From an uncultured Pelagibacteraceae bacterium (GTDB taxonomy: Bacteria > Pseudomonadota > Alphaproteobacteria > Pelagibacterales > Pelagibacteraceae), in the NCBI GenBank assembly GCA_902584225.1, contig CACHYX010000004.1, positions 1 through 47,518 of the forward strand: a stretch of 47,518 nt of DNA. Reading direction: 5' to 3'. The notes under the pieces were generated by a model. That model saw nothing but the letters and a program-made list of their open reading frames with translations, had not been told where the DNA came from and did not search any database. The position numbers and the translations under genes are program-made. Shown piece by piece: positions 16,754-25,542 of the stretch (within the stretch, counting starts at the first letter, position 1; each line of letters begins with the position of its first letter).

Positions 16754-17169
16754 ACATCACTTGCGTAAACTTTTTCCTCTTTTTCATGTTTTTCTTGAGC
16801 AGAAATACTTAATGTTGCTACAGGACGAGCAATTAATCTCTTAATTCCAATTGGTTCACCTGTATCTTCACAGAAACCATATGTTCCATCTTTAATTCTT
16901 TTTAGCGCAGCATCGATTTTAGATATAAGTTTTATCTGTCTATTTATAGCTCTCATCTCAACATTTTTGTCAGTGTATGAACTTGCTTGATCCACAATAT
17001 CTGCTGATGTGCTATTGTCATCCATTGAACTATTATACAGAGCTTCGTTATTTGATCTTATTAGATCTTTTTTCCACTCTGATAATTTGTTTTTGAAAAA
17101 CAGCTTATGTTTTTCACACATATATTTTTCTGATTCTTTTGGAACGTAGTTTTTTGAAATTTTAACCAT
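16750..17169 (-). CDS. dksA: RNA polymerase-binding transcription factor DksA
   Basis: 139 aa. DksA enters the RNA polymerase secondary channel and, with ppGpp, adjusts transcription to nutrient state. The coiled-coil tip DNSTSADIVDQAS and the globular GTYGFCEDTGEPIGIKRLIARP region are clear. Of the four zinc-finger cysteines only one remains (C in GFCEDTGE), as in other alphaproteobacterial DksA proteins that fold without the classical Zn site. The 80 bp before it, shared with the divergent GT39 gene, contain an imperfect hairpin, ATTAAATGGT...ACCATTAAT (about 17205-17230). Confidence 0.93.
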   Translation of the reverse strand: MVKISKNYVPKESEKYMCEKHKLFFKNKLSEWKKDLIRSNNEALYNSSMDDNSTSADIVDQASSYTDKNVEMRAINRQIKLISKIDAALKRIKDGTYGFCEDTGEPIGIKRLIARPVATLSISAQEKHEKEEKVYASDV

Positions 17170-17249
17170 TTTAATTTCTAAAGCGCCCGCAGTATATTCA
17201 GCAATTAAATGGTGTCAAGAAACCATTAATTGTATAAATATATAAATAT

Positions 17250-18569
17250 ATGTTTAAAAAAAAGAATATAAGTAATTTATTCTATCTTTTTTTAATTGCA
17301 CACTTATTTGTTTGGACTTTGATTCCTTCAATAACAAATAATAATTTACCATTAGATACAATAGAAGCATTAGCCTGGGGTAGTAATTTAGATTGGGGAT
17401 ATAACAAGCATCCACCAGTGAGCGCTTTCTTTGTTGAATTTTTTTATTTTCTTTTCGGAAGTAATGACATTGCTTATTATTTTTTAAGTCAAATTTTTGT
17501 AATATCAGCCTTTTATATAGTATGGATATTTTCAAATGAATTTTTTCAAAATAAAACTCTAAGTTTTTTTTCTGTTTTAATTCTAGAGGGAATATACTTT
17601 TACAATTTTACTACGCCAGAATTTAACGTAAACGTTTGCCAATTACCTTTTTGGGCTCTTACGGTTTACCTTTCATGGGAATTATACATGAAGAAAGACA
17701 CAAATACTGTAATACTAATTTTGTTAGGTGTTACAGCTGCAATTGGTTTCTTAACAAAGTATTTGTTTGCTTACTTACTTTTATCAGTAGTAATGATTTT
17801 TGCCTATGAGTTTTTCATAACAAAAACTAGGAAAATAGATTTTAAACATTATTTACCAATTGAAATATTTTTTGTTTTATTAGTCCCTCACTTAATTTGG
17901 CTTTTTCAAAATGATTTTATAACAATTAAATATGCTTTTAATAGAGCAGGACTAGTAGATTATAGTTTTTTAAATCACCTCAAGTTTCCAATTATATTTT
18001 TGATAAAACAAATTGGAATATTAATTCCTTTTTTTGTTCTTTGTTATTTTATAATTAAAAAAATAAAAATAAGATTAGATTTAAAAGATAAAAAAAAATA
18101 TTTTATTTTACTCATAAACTTTCTTCCAATAGTTTTAATGTTTGTAACTTCAGTAGTAACTGGCTCAAAAATAAGAACAATGTGGATGACACCTTTTTAT
18201 CTTTTTTTCGGTGTTCTTATTTTAAGTATGTTTGATATTAAAGATGACGAACAAACGTTTAAAGAATTTTTCAAACCATTTTTTATTTTGTTTTTATTAT
18301 CTCCAATTACATATGGTCTGGTCTCACTCATTTATGAAGATAAAAGAACTGACTATAGGGGAAAGGTTGAAGCTGATAAAGTTCTTCAAGTTTGGCAAAA
18401 AGATTTTACGGAGTCAATTAATGTAGTTTTAGGAGATGAGTGGCATGCAGGCAATATATCTTACCACATGGAAGGAAGGCCTGTCTGGCTTGGTGAAATA
18501 AACCAAAAAAATGTTGATTTACTAAATGCCTATATTTGTACTAAAAAAGTTTGCGTAGGTTATAAATGA
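17250..18569 (+). CDS. ArnT/PMT-like glycosyltransferase family 39 membrane protein
   Basis: 439 aa, about ten or more hydrophobic segments. The first periplasmic loop contains LPLDTIEALAWGSNLDWGYNKHPP, matching the D-E and Y-x-KHPP signature of GT39/ArnT enzymes, which move a sugar from a polyprenyl-phosphate carrier to a periplasmic acceptor. The C-terminal soluble part has EWHAGNISYHMEGRP. It overlaps the following GT2 gene by 4 bp (ATGA), and together they form a synthase/transferase pair similar in logic to ArnC/ArnT. The sugar and acceptor (lipid A, glycan or protein) are not known. Confidence 0.87.
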   Translation: MFKKKNISNLFYLFLIAHLFVWTLIPSITNNNLPLDTIEALAWGSNLDWGYNKHPPVSAFFVEFFYFLFGSNDIAYYFLSQIFVISAFYIVWIFSNEFFQNKTLSFFSVLILEGIYFYNFTTPEFNVNVCQLPFWALTVYLSWELYMKKDTNTVILILLGVTAAIGFLTKYLFAYLLLSVVMIFAYEFFITKTRKIDFKHYLPIEIFFVLLVPHLIWLFQNDFITIKYAFNRAGLVDYSFLNHLKFPIIFLIKQIGILIPFFVLCYFIIKKIKIRLDLKDKKKYFILLINFLPIVLMFVTSVVTGSKIRTMWMTPFYLFFGVLILSMFDIKDDEQTFKEFFKPFFILFLLSPITYGLVSLIYEDKRTDYRGKVEADKVLQVWQKDFTESINVVLGDEWHAGNISYHMEGRPVWLGEINQKNVDLLNAYICTKKVCVGYK

Positions 18570-19432
18570 AAAAAATAATAATCTTAATTCCAGTTTATAA
18601 CGATTGGCAGTCTCTTGAAAAACTTGTTGAAGATATAAATTTGAAGGTAAAAAACATTAATTGTAAGTTCTCAATTTTTATAATTAATGATGGTTCAACT
18701 GAGAAATATGACGATAAAAAATACTCTACTGAGGAAATCAAAGTTGAAGTTATCAGTTTATTAAAAAATGTTGGTCATGCTAGATCAATTGCGACTGGTT
18801 TGAAATATATTTATGATAAAGAGGATTTTGACTATGTAATTCCAATGGATGGTGACGGGGAGGACAGACCTGATGAAATTACTAAATTTATTGAAAGCAC
18901 AGATTATTACGTTGAAAAAGCTATAGTTGGTGAAAGAATAAAAAGATCTGAAGGATCAGTTTTTACCTTTTTTTATGTAATCCATAAATTTTTGACATAT
19001 TTCTTTACTGGAAAAAATATCAAATTTGGAAATTTCACCTGTTTACCTAAATCAGTGGTTAAAAAGTTTATCATAGAAAAATCTTCCTGGAATAGTTTTT
19101 CTGGATCGCTTGTTAAAATTGAAAAGAGTTTTGGATCTATTAAATCAACTAGAGGCAAACGTTATTTTGGGCCATCGAAAATGAGTTTTTTAAATCTAGT
19201 TAAACATAGTTTATCTATTATCTCTGTTTTTAAGCTTAATGTTACTATAAGATCAATTTTATTTTTTGTAATTTATTTTGCCATCATAAATAAAAATATT
19301 TCCTTAATTACTATCTTTCCTTTACTTCTTCTTGTTTTGTTTTTATTTATCATTTTCAATTTATCCAATAGAGAAAACATTAAAGAATTCGATGCTTCAC
19401 TCTCAAACATTGGGGATGTACGTCCGCACTAG
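18566..19432 (+). CDS. polyprenyl-phosphate sugar synthase-like GT2 glycosyltransferase
   Basis: 288 aa. GT-A domain with [23 protein letters not shown] and the [11 protein letters not shown] metal/donor motif, as in dolichol-phosphate mannose synthase-like enzymes. Two C-terminal hydrophobic segments (about residues 226-268) anchor it to the inner membrane. It would load a sugar onto undecaprenyl phosphate at the cytoplasmic face for the GT39 protein upstream, to which it is translationally coupled. Its 3' end overlaps umuC by 4 bp in convergent orientation. Confidence 0.88.
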   Translation: MKKIIILIPVYNDWQSLEKLVEDINLKVKNINCKFSIFIINDGSTEKYDDKKYSTEEIKVEVISLLKNVGHARSIATGLKYIYDKEDFDYVIPMDGDGEDRPDEITKFIESTDYYVEKAIVGERIKRSEGSVFTFFYVIHKFLTYFFTGKNIKFGNFTCLPKSVVKKFIIEKSSWNSFSGSLVKIEKSFGSIKSTRGKRYFGPSKMSFLNLVKHSLSIISVFKLNVTIRSILFFVIYFAIINKNISLITIFPLLLLVLFLFIIFNLSNRENIKEFDASLSNIGDVRPH

Positions 19433-20709
19433 TTTGCTAGTATTTTAGGCAAAGAATAAAAATCTGCAGTATCGATTTTTGAGGAATATTGTCTTCTCAT
19501 ACTCCATCTTTTATTTATCCCTGCACTTGCCAAGCTAATTGTTGATCTTCCATACCTATAGTTAGTGTTATCAATAGATCGCATTAAGTTTTTAATTCTT
19601 TCGTCTTTTGTAGACTTAAATAAACTATTTCCTTTTTCAGAGTCAGATAAACCCGACAAAATTATACCAGCTTTTTGATACTTGAATCCATCTTTATATA
19701 TTAGATCAAGACCTGTAAGAGCGTTTTTAACTATTTCAATACTATTATTTGTGGCAATAGGAAAATCGATTGTCTTTGAATTTGAATAGAATATACCCTT
19801 ATTTTGAAAAGGACTTGTTCTTATAAAAACTGTGATAGATTTGCAGACTAGCGACTCAGATCTAATTTTTTCTGCTGCATTTAAACAGTAGCTTGTTACA
19901 GATTCTTTCAGTTCTCTGAGTTTTTCTACTTTCTTTCCAAATGATCTCGATACACAACAACTTTTTCTTTTTGCTTGTTTAGTTTCAATTTCAATACAAG
20001 GAACACCTCTAAGCTCCATAGCAGTTCTTGAACTAAGAACGTTTTTTGTTTTTTTAATCCAAGTATTTGAAGCATTCTTTAATTGTTTTGCATTATAAAT
20101 TCCATTTTTGATATAAAACTTTGATAGTTGTTTTCCAACTCCCCATATATCTCTTACTTCAACTTTTTCTAGTATTGGGTCTAAGTCCTTAATATTGACC
20201 AAGCTTACAACACCCGACTTTTGTTTTTTTGCTATATGATTTGCAACCTTGCTTAAAGTTTTAGTCTCAGCTATTCCGATACTAGTTGGTATACCAGTCC
20301 ACTGTAAAACAGTGTTTCTAATTTCTTTACCAACATCCTTTACGTCTTTGTCCGAAAAATTAGATAAATCTAAAAAAGCTTCATCAATAGAATAAACTTC
20401 TATTTTTGAGTTAAATCTTTTTAGTGTTCGCATTACTCTTCGTGATATGTCCCCATATAGAGAATAGTTTGAAGAAAATACCTGAACATTATTTTTTATA
20501 ATAATATTTCTTGCTTTAAAATAAGGCTCTCCCATTTTAATCCCCAGGGCTTTAGCTTCGTTAGATCTTGATATTATACACCCGTCGTTATTAGAAAGAA
20601 CTACCACAGGTAGCCTTCTTATTTTTGGGTTGAATAATCTTTCACAAGAAACATAGAAAGAATTACAATCTATCAATGCAATTTTTTTAGTATACAGAGT
20701 GGATGACAT
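19429..20709 (-). CDS. umuC: DNA polymerase V catalytic subunit UmuC
   Basis: 426 aa Y-family polymerase for translesion synthesis. Catalytic acidic motifs are [16 protein letters not shown] at the start and [11 protein letters not shown] near 105-115; the helix-hairpin region [14 protein letters not shown] and the little-finger domain follow, with the UmuC-specific tail ([20 protein letters not shown]). Full length. Its start overlaps umuD by 23 bp, so the two are one operon under the LexA box upstream of umuD. Confidence 0.96.
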   Translation of the reverse strand: MSSTLYTKKIALIDCNSFYVSCERLFNPKIRRLPVVVLSNNDGCIISRSNEAKALGIKMGEPYFKARNIIIKNNVQVFSSNYSLYGDISRRVMRTLKRFNSKIEVYSIDEAFLDLSNFSDKDVKDVGKEIRNTVLQWTGIPTSIGIAETKTLSKVANHIAKKQKSGVVSLVNIKDLDPILEKVEVRDIWGVGKQLSKFYIKNGIYNAKQLKNASNTWIKKTKNVLSSRTAMELRGVPCIEIETKQAKRKSCCVSRSFGKKVEKLRELKESVTSYCLNAAEKIRSESLVCKSITVFIRTSPFQNKGIFYSNSKTIDFPIATNNSIEIVKNALTGLDLIYKDGFKYQKAGIILSGLSDSEKGNSLFKSTKDERIKNLMRSIDNTNYRYGRSTISLASAGINKRWSMRRQYSSKIDTADFYSLPKILAN

Positions 20710-21082
20710 AAGTTACGACCCCCCAAACAAAAACATCTGCTTCTTCATTTATTAAAATTCTATCCTCAAATTTTTTAGATCCAGAGGTTAGAAATTGTTT
20801 ATCTTTTTCTTTGACAAAACTTTTAACAACAAGTTCGTCGTGAACATTCGCTATAACAGTAGAAAAGTTTTTAGGCTTTAGGCTTTTGTCTACAACTAAT
20901 AGATCTCCATCATAAATTCCAGCATTGACCATAGATTTTCCCTGCACCCTAATTATAAATGTTGCAGGAACATTCTTTATGAGGTGAACATTTAGATCTA
21001 TGTCTTCCTCAATGTAGTCTGTAGCTGGTGAAGGAAAACCTGCTCCAGCTTTGTGTAAATAATAGGGTATAGTTAGCTTCAT
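20687..21082 (-). CDS. umuD: SOS mutagenesis protein UmuD (LexA-like autoprotease)
   Basis: 131 aa. The self-cleavage site is AG in [13 protein letters not shown] (A14-G15). The Ser-Lys dyad is S50 ([13 protein letters not shown]) and K87 (ELVVKSF). The spacings of 35 residues from cleavage glycine to Ser, and 37 from Ser to Lys, equal those of E. coli UmuD. RecA-stimulated cleavage would produce UmuD', which joins UmuC to form Pol V. A LexA box lies 4 bases upstream of the ATG, so this is a damage-induced operon. Confidence 0.96.
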   Translation of the reverse strand: MKLTIPYYLHKAGAGFPSPATDYIEEDIDLNVHLIKNVPATFIIRVQGKSMVNAGIYDGDLLVVDKSLKPKNFSTVIANVHDELVVKSFVKEKDKQFLTSGSKKFEDRILINEEADVFVWGVVTYVIHSVY

Positions 21083-21086
21083 AAAT

Positions 21087-21101
21087 GTTCTTATTTTGTT
21101 C
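21087..21101 (-). promoter_or_regulatory. LexA box (SOS operator) of umuDC
   Basis: Read in the direction of umuD: GAACAAAATAAGAAC, a perfect match to the alphaproteobacterial LexA site GAACN7GAAC (equivalently GTTCN7GTTC). It ends four bases before the umuD start, where bound repressor would block transcription or initiation directly. Confidence 0.85.
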
Positions 21102-21163
21102 TTTTACAATTAATAGCCTAATAAATCGATATAGTCAAATAGGTTGTATTTTGAGTCTGAAAT

Positions 21164-21184
21164 TGAATCAAAAGTGAATCAAAA
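21164..21184 (+). repeat. two tandem TGAATCAAAA repeats upstream of the GFA genes
   Basis: TGAATCAAAA occurs at 21164-21173 and 21175-21184, an exact 11-bp period, in the 169-bp region between umuD and the first GFA gene. Possibly a regulator-binding site; no promoter could be assigned with confidence. A TTATCCACA match (minus strand, 21215-21223) also lies here. Confidence 0.35.
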
Positions 21185-21251
21185 CGAGAACACTGAAACC
21201 ACATTTTGATACGTTGTGGATAACTTTTACAAGGGATAGAGTAAAAAAGAG

Positions 21252-21626
21252 ATGAAAAAATTAACATGTCACTGCAGAGAGATAGAAATAAAAATAAAAT
21301 TAAATGAAAAATCAAATGATTATTACAGATGTAACTGCTCTATTTGTAAAAGAAAAGGCTCTATAACAACAATAGTGAACAAAAAAGATTTGGAAATAGT
21401 TAAGGGTGCAGAAAAAATTAAATATTACCAATTCAATACAAAAGCTGCAAAGCACTTTTTTTGTTCTGTTTGTGGAATAAACACTCATAATTTGAGAAGG
21501 AGCGATCCAAATACATATGGAGTAAACGTTGGATGTTTAGAAGATATATCAACCAAAGAATTATTTGAACTTAAAGTAAGAGTAAATGATGGTAAAAATC
21601 ATAAAATGGATAGAATAGAAAAATGA
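21252..21626 (+). CDS. GFA/CENP-V family zinc-binding protein, copy 1
   Basis: 124 aa, the size of the glutathione-dependent formaldehyde-activating (GFA) fold. Cysteines typical of the family are in LTCHCREIE (residues 4-12), CNCSICKRKG and FFCSVCGINTHN, which bind structural and catalytic zinc. In characterised members the protein helps form S-hydroxymethylglutathione from formaldehyde, though many homologues have unknown roles. It overlaps the second copy by 4 bp (ATGA). The two are recognisably related along their length and so derive from tandem duplication. Confidence 0.87.
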   Translation: MKKLTCHCREIEIKIKLNEKSNDYYRCNCSICKRKGSITTIVNKKDLEIVKGAEKIKYYQFNTKAAKHFFCSVCGINTHNLRRSDPNTYGVNVGCLEDISTKELFELKVRVNDGKNHKMDRIEK

Positions 21627-21994
21627 TAAAAAAATTAAAATGTCACTGTGGTGAAGTTGAAGCTGAAGTAAAGATACCTGAAACAGGTATCGAAAAATTC
21701 ATGAGATGCAATTGCTCTTTATGTAAAAGAAAAGGATACATAATTGGTGTAGTAGGAGAAAATGATTTCAAATTAATTAAAGGTGAGAAAATATTGAAAC
21801 TTTATCAATATTATACAAAAGTTGCCAAACACTATTTCTGTTCTATATGTGGTATTCATACTCACAATAGACCAAGAATTAATCCGAAAATTTATGGAAT
21901 AAACATTGCATGTATTGATGACATAGATACTTTTGCTTTAAAAAATGTTCCAGTCAATAATGGTGAAAATCACCCATTAGACCAAAAAAAATAA
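21623..21994 (+). CDS. GFA/CENP-V family zinc-binding protein, copy 2
   Basis: 123 aa tandem paralogue of the preceding gene. It keeps the same zinc motifs: LKCHCGEVE, CNCSLCKRKG and YFCSICGIHTHN. The second copy has CHCGEVE where the first has CHCREIE, so the glycine usual after the CxC motif is present only here. ATGA overlap implies coupled translation and possibly a heteromeric product. Function is inferred from the family only. Confidence 0.87.
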   Translation: MIKKLKCHCGEVEAEVKIPETGIEKFMRCNCSLCKRKGYIIGVVGENDFKLIKGEKILKLYQYYTKVAKHYFCSICGIHTHNRPRINPKIYGINIACIDDIDTFALKNVPVNNGENHPLDQKK

Positions 21995-21995
21995 G

Positions 21996-22085
21996 ATGCA
22001 AAATTATAAAGAGTGTTTCGAAAAAGTAAGAAAAGATTGTGTAAAATATATACGGTCACAAGAAACAAAAAAAAGAAAAGTTTAA
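21996..22085 (+). CDS. possible 29-residue small protein
   Basis: ATG one base after the stop of the second GFA gene, running 29 codons to a TAA at 22083-22085; the product starts MQNYKECFEKVRKDC and ends in a basic tail, ETKKRKV. It has two cysteines seven residues apart (C7, C15) and no hydrophobic segment. It fills the 104-bp gap before the glycerate kinase gene. There is no recognised family, and the ORF could be chance. Confidence 0.3.
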   Translation: MQNYKECFEKVRKDCVKYIRSQETKKRKV

Positions 22086-22098
22086 AAACAAAGATCAA

Positions 22099-22926
22099 AT
22101 GATAAAATCCCATATAATTCCTTTATGTTTTTGGATTAACAAAAAAAGGAAAAATAAAAAAACTTTGCTGGTGGGTCTTGCAGGAGGTCAAGGTACTGGA
22201 AAAACAACAATTTCAACTTTATTAAGATTAGTACTTATCAAGTATTTTAAATTACAAGTTTTCAAAATTTCTATAGATGATTTTTATAAAACTAGAAAAG
22301 AAAGAATTCTATTGTCAAAAAATAGACATCCCTTGTTACTTACAAGAGGGGTTCCAGGCACACACGATATACATTTAATGATTAATCTTTTTAGGAAAGT
22401 TAAAAAAAATACATTTAGACCAATTATCATTCCAAAATTTGACAAATCAATTGATGATAGGTGTAAAAAAAATAGTTGGTTCAAATTAAAAAAGAAACCA
22501 GATATTTTAATTTTGGAAGGATGGTGTGTTGGTGCTAAACCTGAAAATAGTAAATCTTTAAAAAGACCAATAAATGTTTTAGAAAAAAATGCAGACAATA
22601 AAAAGATTTGGAGAAGTTATGTTAATAATCAACTTAAATCTAAATATTCAAAACTCTTTGATCAATTGGATAGTCTGTTATATTTAAAAGCTAAAAATTT
22701 TAAATTACTAAAAAGATGGAGATTGAAACAAGAGAAAAAACTAAAATTGAAAAGTGGAACTAAAAAAAATTCAAAAATAATGAATGAGAAAGAAGTTGAA
22801 ACTTTTATGATGACTTATCAAAGAATTACTCAAAATATGTTTAAGTATACTCCAAAATATTCTTCAGCAGTTATAGATCTTAATGAAAAACATCAAATTA
22901 AAAAGGTAAGATTTAAACATGTTTAA
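22099..22926 (+). CDS. D-glycerate 3-kinase (plant/yeast GLYK-like P-loop kinase)
   Basis: 275 aa. Walker A is LVGLAGGQGTGKTT near residues 25-38; the segment ISIDDFYKTRKER, then RHPLLLTRGVPGTHD, and ILEGWCVGAKP are characteristic of the GLYK/Tda10 kinase group, related to uridine and phosphoribulo-kinases. It would phosphorylate glycerate to 3-phosphoglycerate, the last step in salvaging glycolate-derived carbon. The C-terminus overlaps the following tolC-like gene by 8 bp. Substrate is inferred from family resemblance. Confidence 0.82.
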   Translation: MIKSHIIPLCFWINKKRKNKKTLLVGLAGGQGTGKTTISTLLRLVLIKYFKLQVFKISIDDFYKTRKERILLSKNRHPLLLTRGVPGTHDIHLMINLFRKVKKNTFRPIIIPKFDKSIDDRCKKNSWFKLKKKPDILILEGWCVGAKPENSKSLKRPINVLEKNADNKKIWRSYVNNQLKSKYSKLFDQLDSLLYLKAKNFKLLKRWRLKQEKKLKLKSGTKKNSKIMNEKEVETFMMTYQRITQNMFKYTPKYSSAVIDLNEKHQIKKVRFKHV

Positions 22927-24223
22927 TTTTTTCAGATTAATAATTTTAATTTTATTTTTTTCGGTACAAAATTCGTATGCTGCAGATTTTTACAAAGCAT
23001 TACAGGACGCTTATTTGAGTAACCCTGAGCTAAATGCAGAGAGAGAAAACATCTTAGTTTCAGAAGAAGATTTAAAAATATCAAAGAGTGAGTTTTTACC
23101 TTCCGTTACAATTACTGGCACTAAAAGTGAGGCGACCACTAAAAAATTAACAGATCGCGATGGAACTAGTGCTGCTATTACTGATGTAGATACTGAAACA
23201 CAAACTGTCACGATAGAGCAAAAAGTTTTTCAAGGTTTAGGTGGAAAAGCAGACCTTGATAAAAGTAAAATTGGTATAAATTTAGCAAAAGCAAAATTAT
23301 TAAAGAAAGAACAAGAAGTTATATTAAGTGCAGCTGAAGCTTTTACAGGGGTTATTTTAGCTAACAAGAAATTTAAAATAAATGAAGAAAACTTAGATTT
23401 ATTGGAAAGACAAGTAGAAACTGATCAAAATAGACTTGAAAGTGGAATAATAACTTTAGCAGATTTAGCTCAATCTGAATCATCTTTAGCTGGAGCACAA
23501 GCACAATTTATCAACTCTCAAAATGATTTAGTTACCGCCAAACTTCTTTATGAAAAAATTATAGGCCCACTTAATGATATTGAAAGTTTAAGTGAAGATG
23601 TAAACATAGAATTTGATATTCCAACATCCCTTCAAAACGCTATTCAAATTTCAAAAGGGAATAACCCAGATCTTACCATTGCTAAACTAGAGTATGACCA
23701 ATCTGAAAAGGATGTTAAAATTGCTCTTTCTGAATTTTCACCTTCAGCAACAATTTCAGCTAAGTCTTCAAAGTCAGATGATTTTAGCTCATCGTATGAT
23801 GAAAGAGAACAAGAGACATTAAGTGCTGAAATTTCATGGCCAATATTTCAAGGAGGAAAAAATTCAGCGTCTCTTGAAAGGAGCAAGAATTTACAAAATC
23901 GAAAACAATTACTTTTAGATAATGCTGTTAGAACTAATGAAACAAACGTTGCCAGCGCTTGGTCTAAGTTTCAATCTTCAGATAGTTTGTTATCTTCAGT
24001 TCGTGCGCAGGTGAAAGCCGCAGAAATTGCTCACGAAGGGATAACAGTTGAATATGAAACTGGACTTGGAAGAACCACTCTTGATGTTATTCAATCAAAT
24101 ACAATTCTTTTAACGGCTAGAATTAATTTAGCTAATTCAGAAAGAAACCTCCTATTGTCACAGTTAGAGCTTTTAAAATCAGTAGGTCTTTTGAACGCAA
24201 AATATCTCAATATTATTAAGTAA
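22919..24223 (+). CDS. TolC-family outer-membrane efflux protein
   Basis: 434 aa with a signal peptide (cleavage after NSYA, residue 21). DFYKALQDAYLSNPELNAERE opens the first repeat and PDLTIAKLEYDQSEKDVKIALSEFSPS the second: the internal duplication of long helical hairpins seen in TolC. FQGLGGKAD and FQGGKNSASLERSKN mark the strand-to-helix turns. Forms the trimeric outer-membrane exit duct for type I secretion or RND/ABC efflux. No membrane-fusion or pump gene is adjacent, so the partner is encoded elsewhere. Start lies inside the glycerate kinase gene. Confidence 0.9.
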   Translation: MFNFFRLIILILFFSVQNSYAADFYKALQDAYLSNPELNAERENILVSEEDLKISKSEFLPSVTITGTKSEATTKKLTDRDGTSAAITDVDTETQTVTIEQKVFQGLGGKADLDKSKIGINLAKAKLLKKEQEVILSAAEAFTGVILANKKFKINEENLDLLERQVETDQNRLESGIITLADLAQSESSLAGAQAQFINSQNDLVTAKLLYEKIIGPLNDIESLSEDVNIEFDIPTSLQNAIQISKGNNPDLTIAKLEYDQSEKDVKIALSEFSPSATISAKSSKSDDFSSSYDEREQETLSAEISWPIFQGGKNSASLERSKNLQNRKQLLLDNAVRTNETNVASAWSKFQSSDSLLSSVRAQVKAAEIAHEGITVEYETGLGRTTLDVIQSNTILLTARINLANSERNLLLSQLELLKSVGLLNAKYLNIIK

Positions 24224-24255
24224 TTTAGAGCTTTTTATTTAATCCTTGCCAATGA

Positions 24256-24270
24256 GAACAAAATGTGTAC
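24256..24270 (+). promoter_or_regulatory. degenerate LexA box upstream of recA
   Basis: GAACAAAATGTGTAC, 51 bp before the recA ATG, matches GAACN7GAAC except for one base (GTAC in the second half). It shares GAACAAAAT with the perfect umuDC box. TTGCCA (24246-24251) just upstream could be the -35. Confidence 0.55.
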
Positions 24271-24320
24271 ATTTAAAAGCATGATTCGTATGTTAACAAT
24301 TAATAAAAAAAAGGCATCAA

Positions 24321-25445
24321 ATGACAAAAAATAACTTAAAAGTGGTCAAAACCGCGAAAGATAAAGACTTGGAAAATAAAGAAAAAAATAAAGCTTTAGA
24401 CGCAGCTATCAGTCAAATTACTGATAATTTTGGAAAAGGTTCTGTAATGAAGCTTGGCCAGAAAAAAGCTATGGATATAGAGTCTATTTCTACAGGCTCT
24501 TTAAGCTTAGATTTAGCTTTAGGTATTGGTGGATTACCGAAAGGAAGAATTGTCGAAATTTATGGTCCAGAGTCTTCTGGAAAAACAACACTTGCTCTTC
24601 AAGTAGTCGCTGAAGCTCAAAAATCTGGGGGAATATGCGCATTTGTTGATGCAGAGCATGCTTTAGACCCAGTATATGCAAAAAAATTAGGTGTAAATAC
24701 AGAGGAATTATTAATTTCTCAACCTGATGCTGGTGAGCAAGCACTCGAGATAGCAGATACACTTGTTAAGTCAGGTTCTATTTCTGTAATAGTTATTGAC
24801 TCAGTTGCAGCATTAACACCAAGAGCTGAAATTGAAGGGGACATGGGTGATCATCACGTAGGTCTTCAATCAAGATTAATGAGTCAGGCATTGAGAAAAT
24901 TAACTAGCTCAATATCAAACACAAACACAATGATGATTTTCATTAACCAAATCAGAATGAAAATAGGTGTTATGTTTGGAAGTCCTGAAACTACATCAGG
25001 TGGAAATGCATTAAAATTCTACTCATCTGTAAGAATGGACATTAGAAGAATTGGTGCGATAAAAGATAAAGATGCAATCATTGGTAATTCTACAAGAGTT
25101 AAAGTTGTTAAAAACAAAGTTTCTCCACCATTTAAAGTAGTTGAGTTTGATCTAATGTATGGAAAAGGAATTAGTAAAGTAGGTGAATTAATCGACCTTG
25201 GTGCAAAAGCAGAGATAGTTGAAAAATCTGGCGCTTGGTATGCATACAAAGGTGAGAAAATTGGTCAAGGAAGAGAAAATGCCAAAATCTACTTAGAACA
25301 AAATCCAAAGGTTGCCGCTGAAATAGAGATGGCAATTAGAGAAAAAGCAGGTGTGATTACTAAAAAAATTGAAGGTAACCCACTTGATCAGGAAAAAATA
25401 GAAGCGAGCCAAAAAGAAGAGACTCCTCCTGTAAAAAAGAATTAG
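24321..25445 (+). CDS. recA: recombinase RecA
   Basis: 374 aa. Walker A is GPESSGKTT near 82-90 and Walker B is [11 protein letters not shown]; the L2 loop contains [17 protein letters not shown]. RecA forms filaments on single-stranded DNA, drives recombination, and stimulates LexA and UmuD self-cleavage, so it links functionally to umuDC 3 kb upstream. The N-terminal lysine-rich extension of about 25 residues and the acidic/basic C-terminal tail are variable parts. Single-gene unit with a LexA-like box upstream and a terminator downstream. Confidence 0.98.
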   Translation: MTKNNLKVVKTAKDKDLENKEKNKALDAAISQITDNFGKGSVMKLGQKKAMDIESISTGSLSLDLALGIGGLPKGRIVEIYGPESSGKTTLALQVVAEAQKSGGICAFVDAEHALDPVYAKKLGVNTEELLISQPDAGEQALEIADTLVKSGSISVIVIDSVAALTPRAEIEGDMGDHHVGLQSRLMSQALRKLTSSISNTNTMMIFINQIRMKIGVMFGSPETTSGGNALKFYSSVRMDIRRIGAIKDKDAIIGNSTRVKVVKNKVSPPFKVVEFDLMYGKGISKVGELIDLGAKAEIVEKSGAWYAYKGEKIGQGRENAKIYLEQNPKVAAEIEMAIREKAGVITKKIEGNPLDQEKIEASQKEETPPVKKN

Positions 25446-25468
25446 CTAAATAGTCATTATTAGTTAAG

Positions 25469-25495
25469 AAAAGGCGCTGTAACAGGCGCCTTTTT
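25469..25495 (+). terminator. rho-independent terminator after recA
   Basis: Nine-bp stem AAAAGGCGC / GCGCCTTTT, loop TGTAACAG, followed by T's, starting 24 bp after the recA stop. Confidence 0.9.
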
Positions 25496-25542
25496 CCCCT
25501 TAAGATTATAGACATCATTTAAAAAAGCTGTATTTTAAAAAT

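Noticed and set aside
21215..21223. Perfect DnaA-box sequence TTATCCACA (minus strand) between umuD and the GFA genes
   Set aside because: A single 9-mer match; no cluster of boxes, no AT-rich unwinding repeats, no dnaA/dnaN/parAB context. Expected by chance about once per one or two windows of this size.
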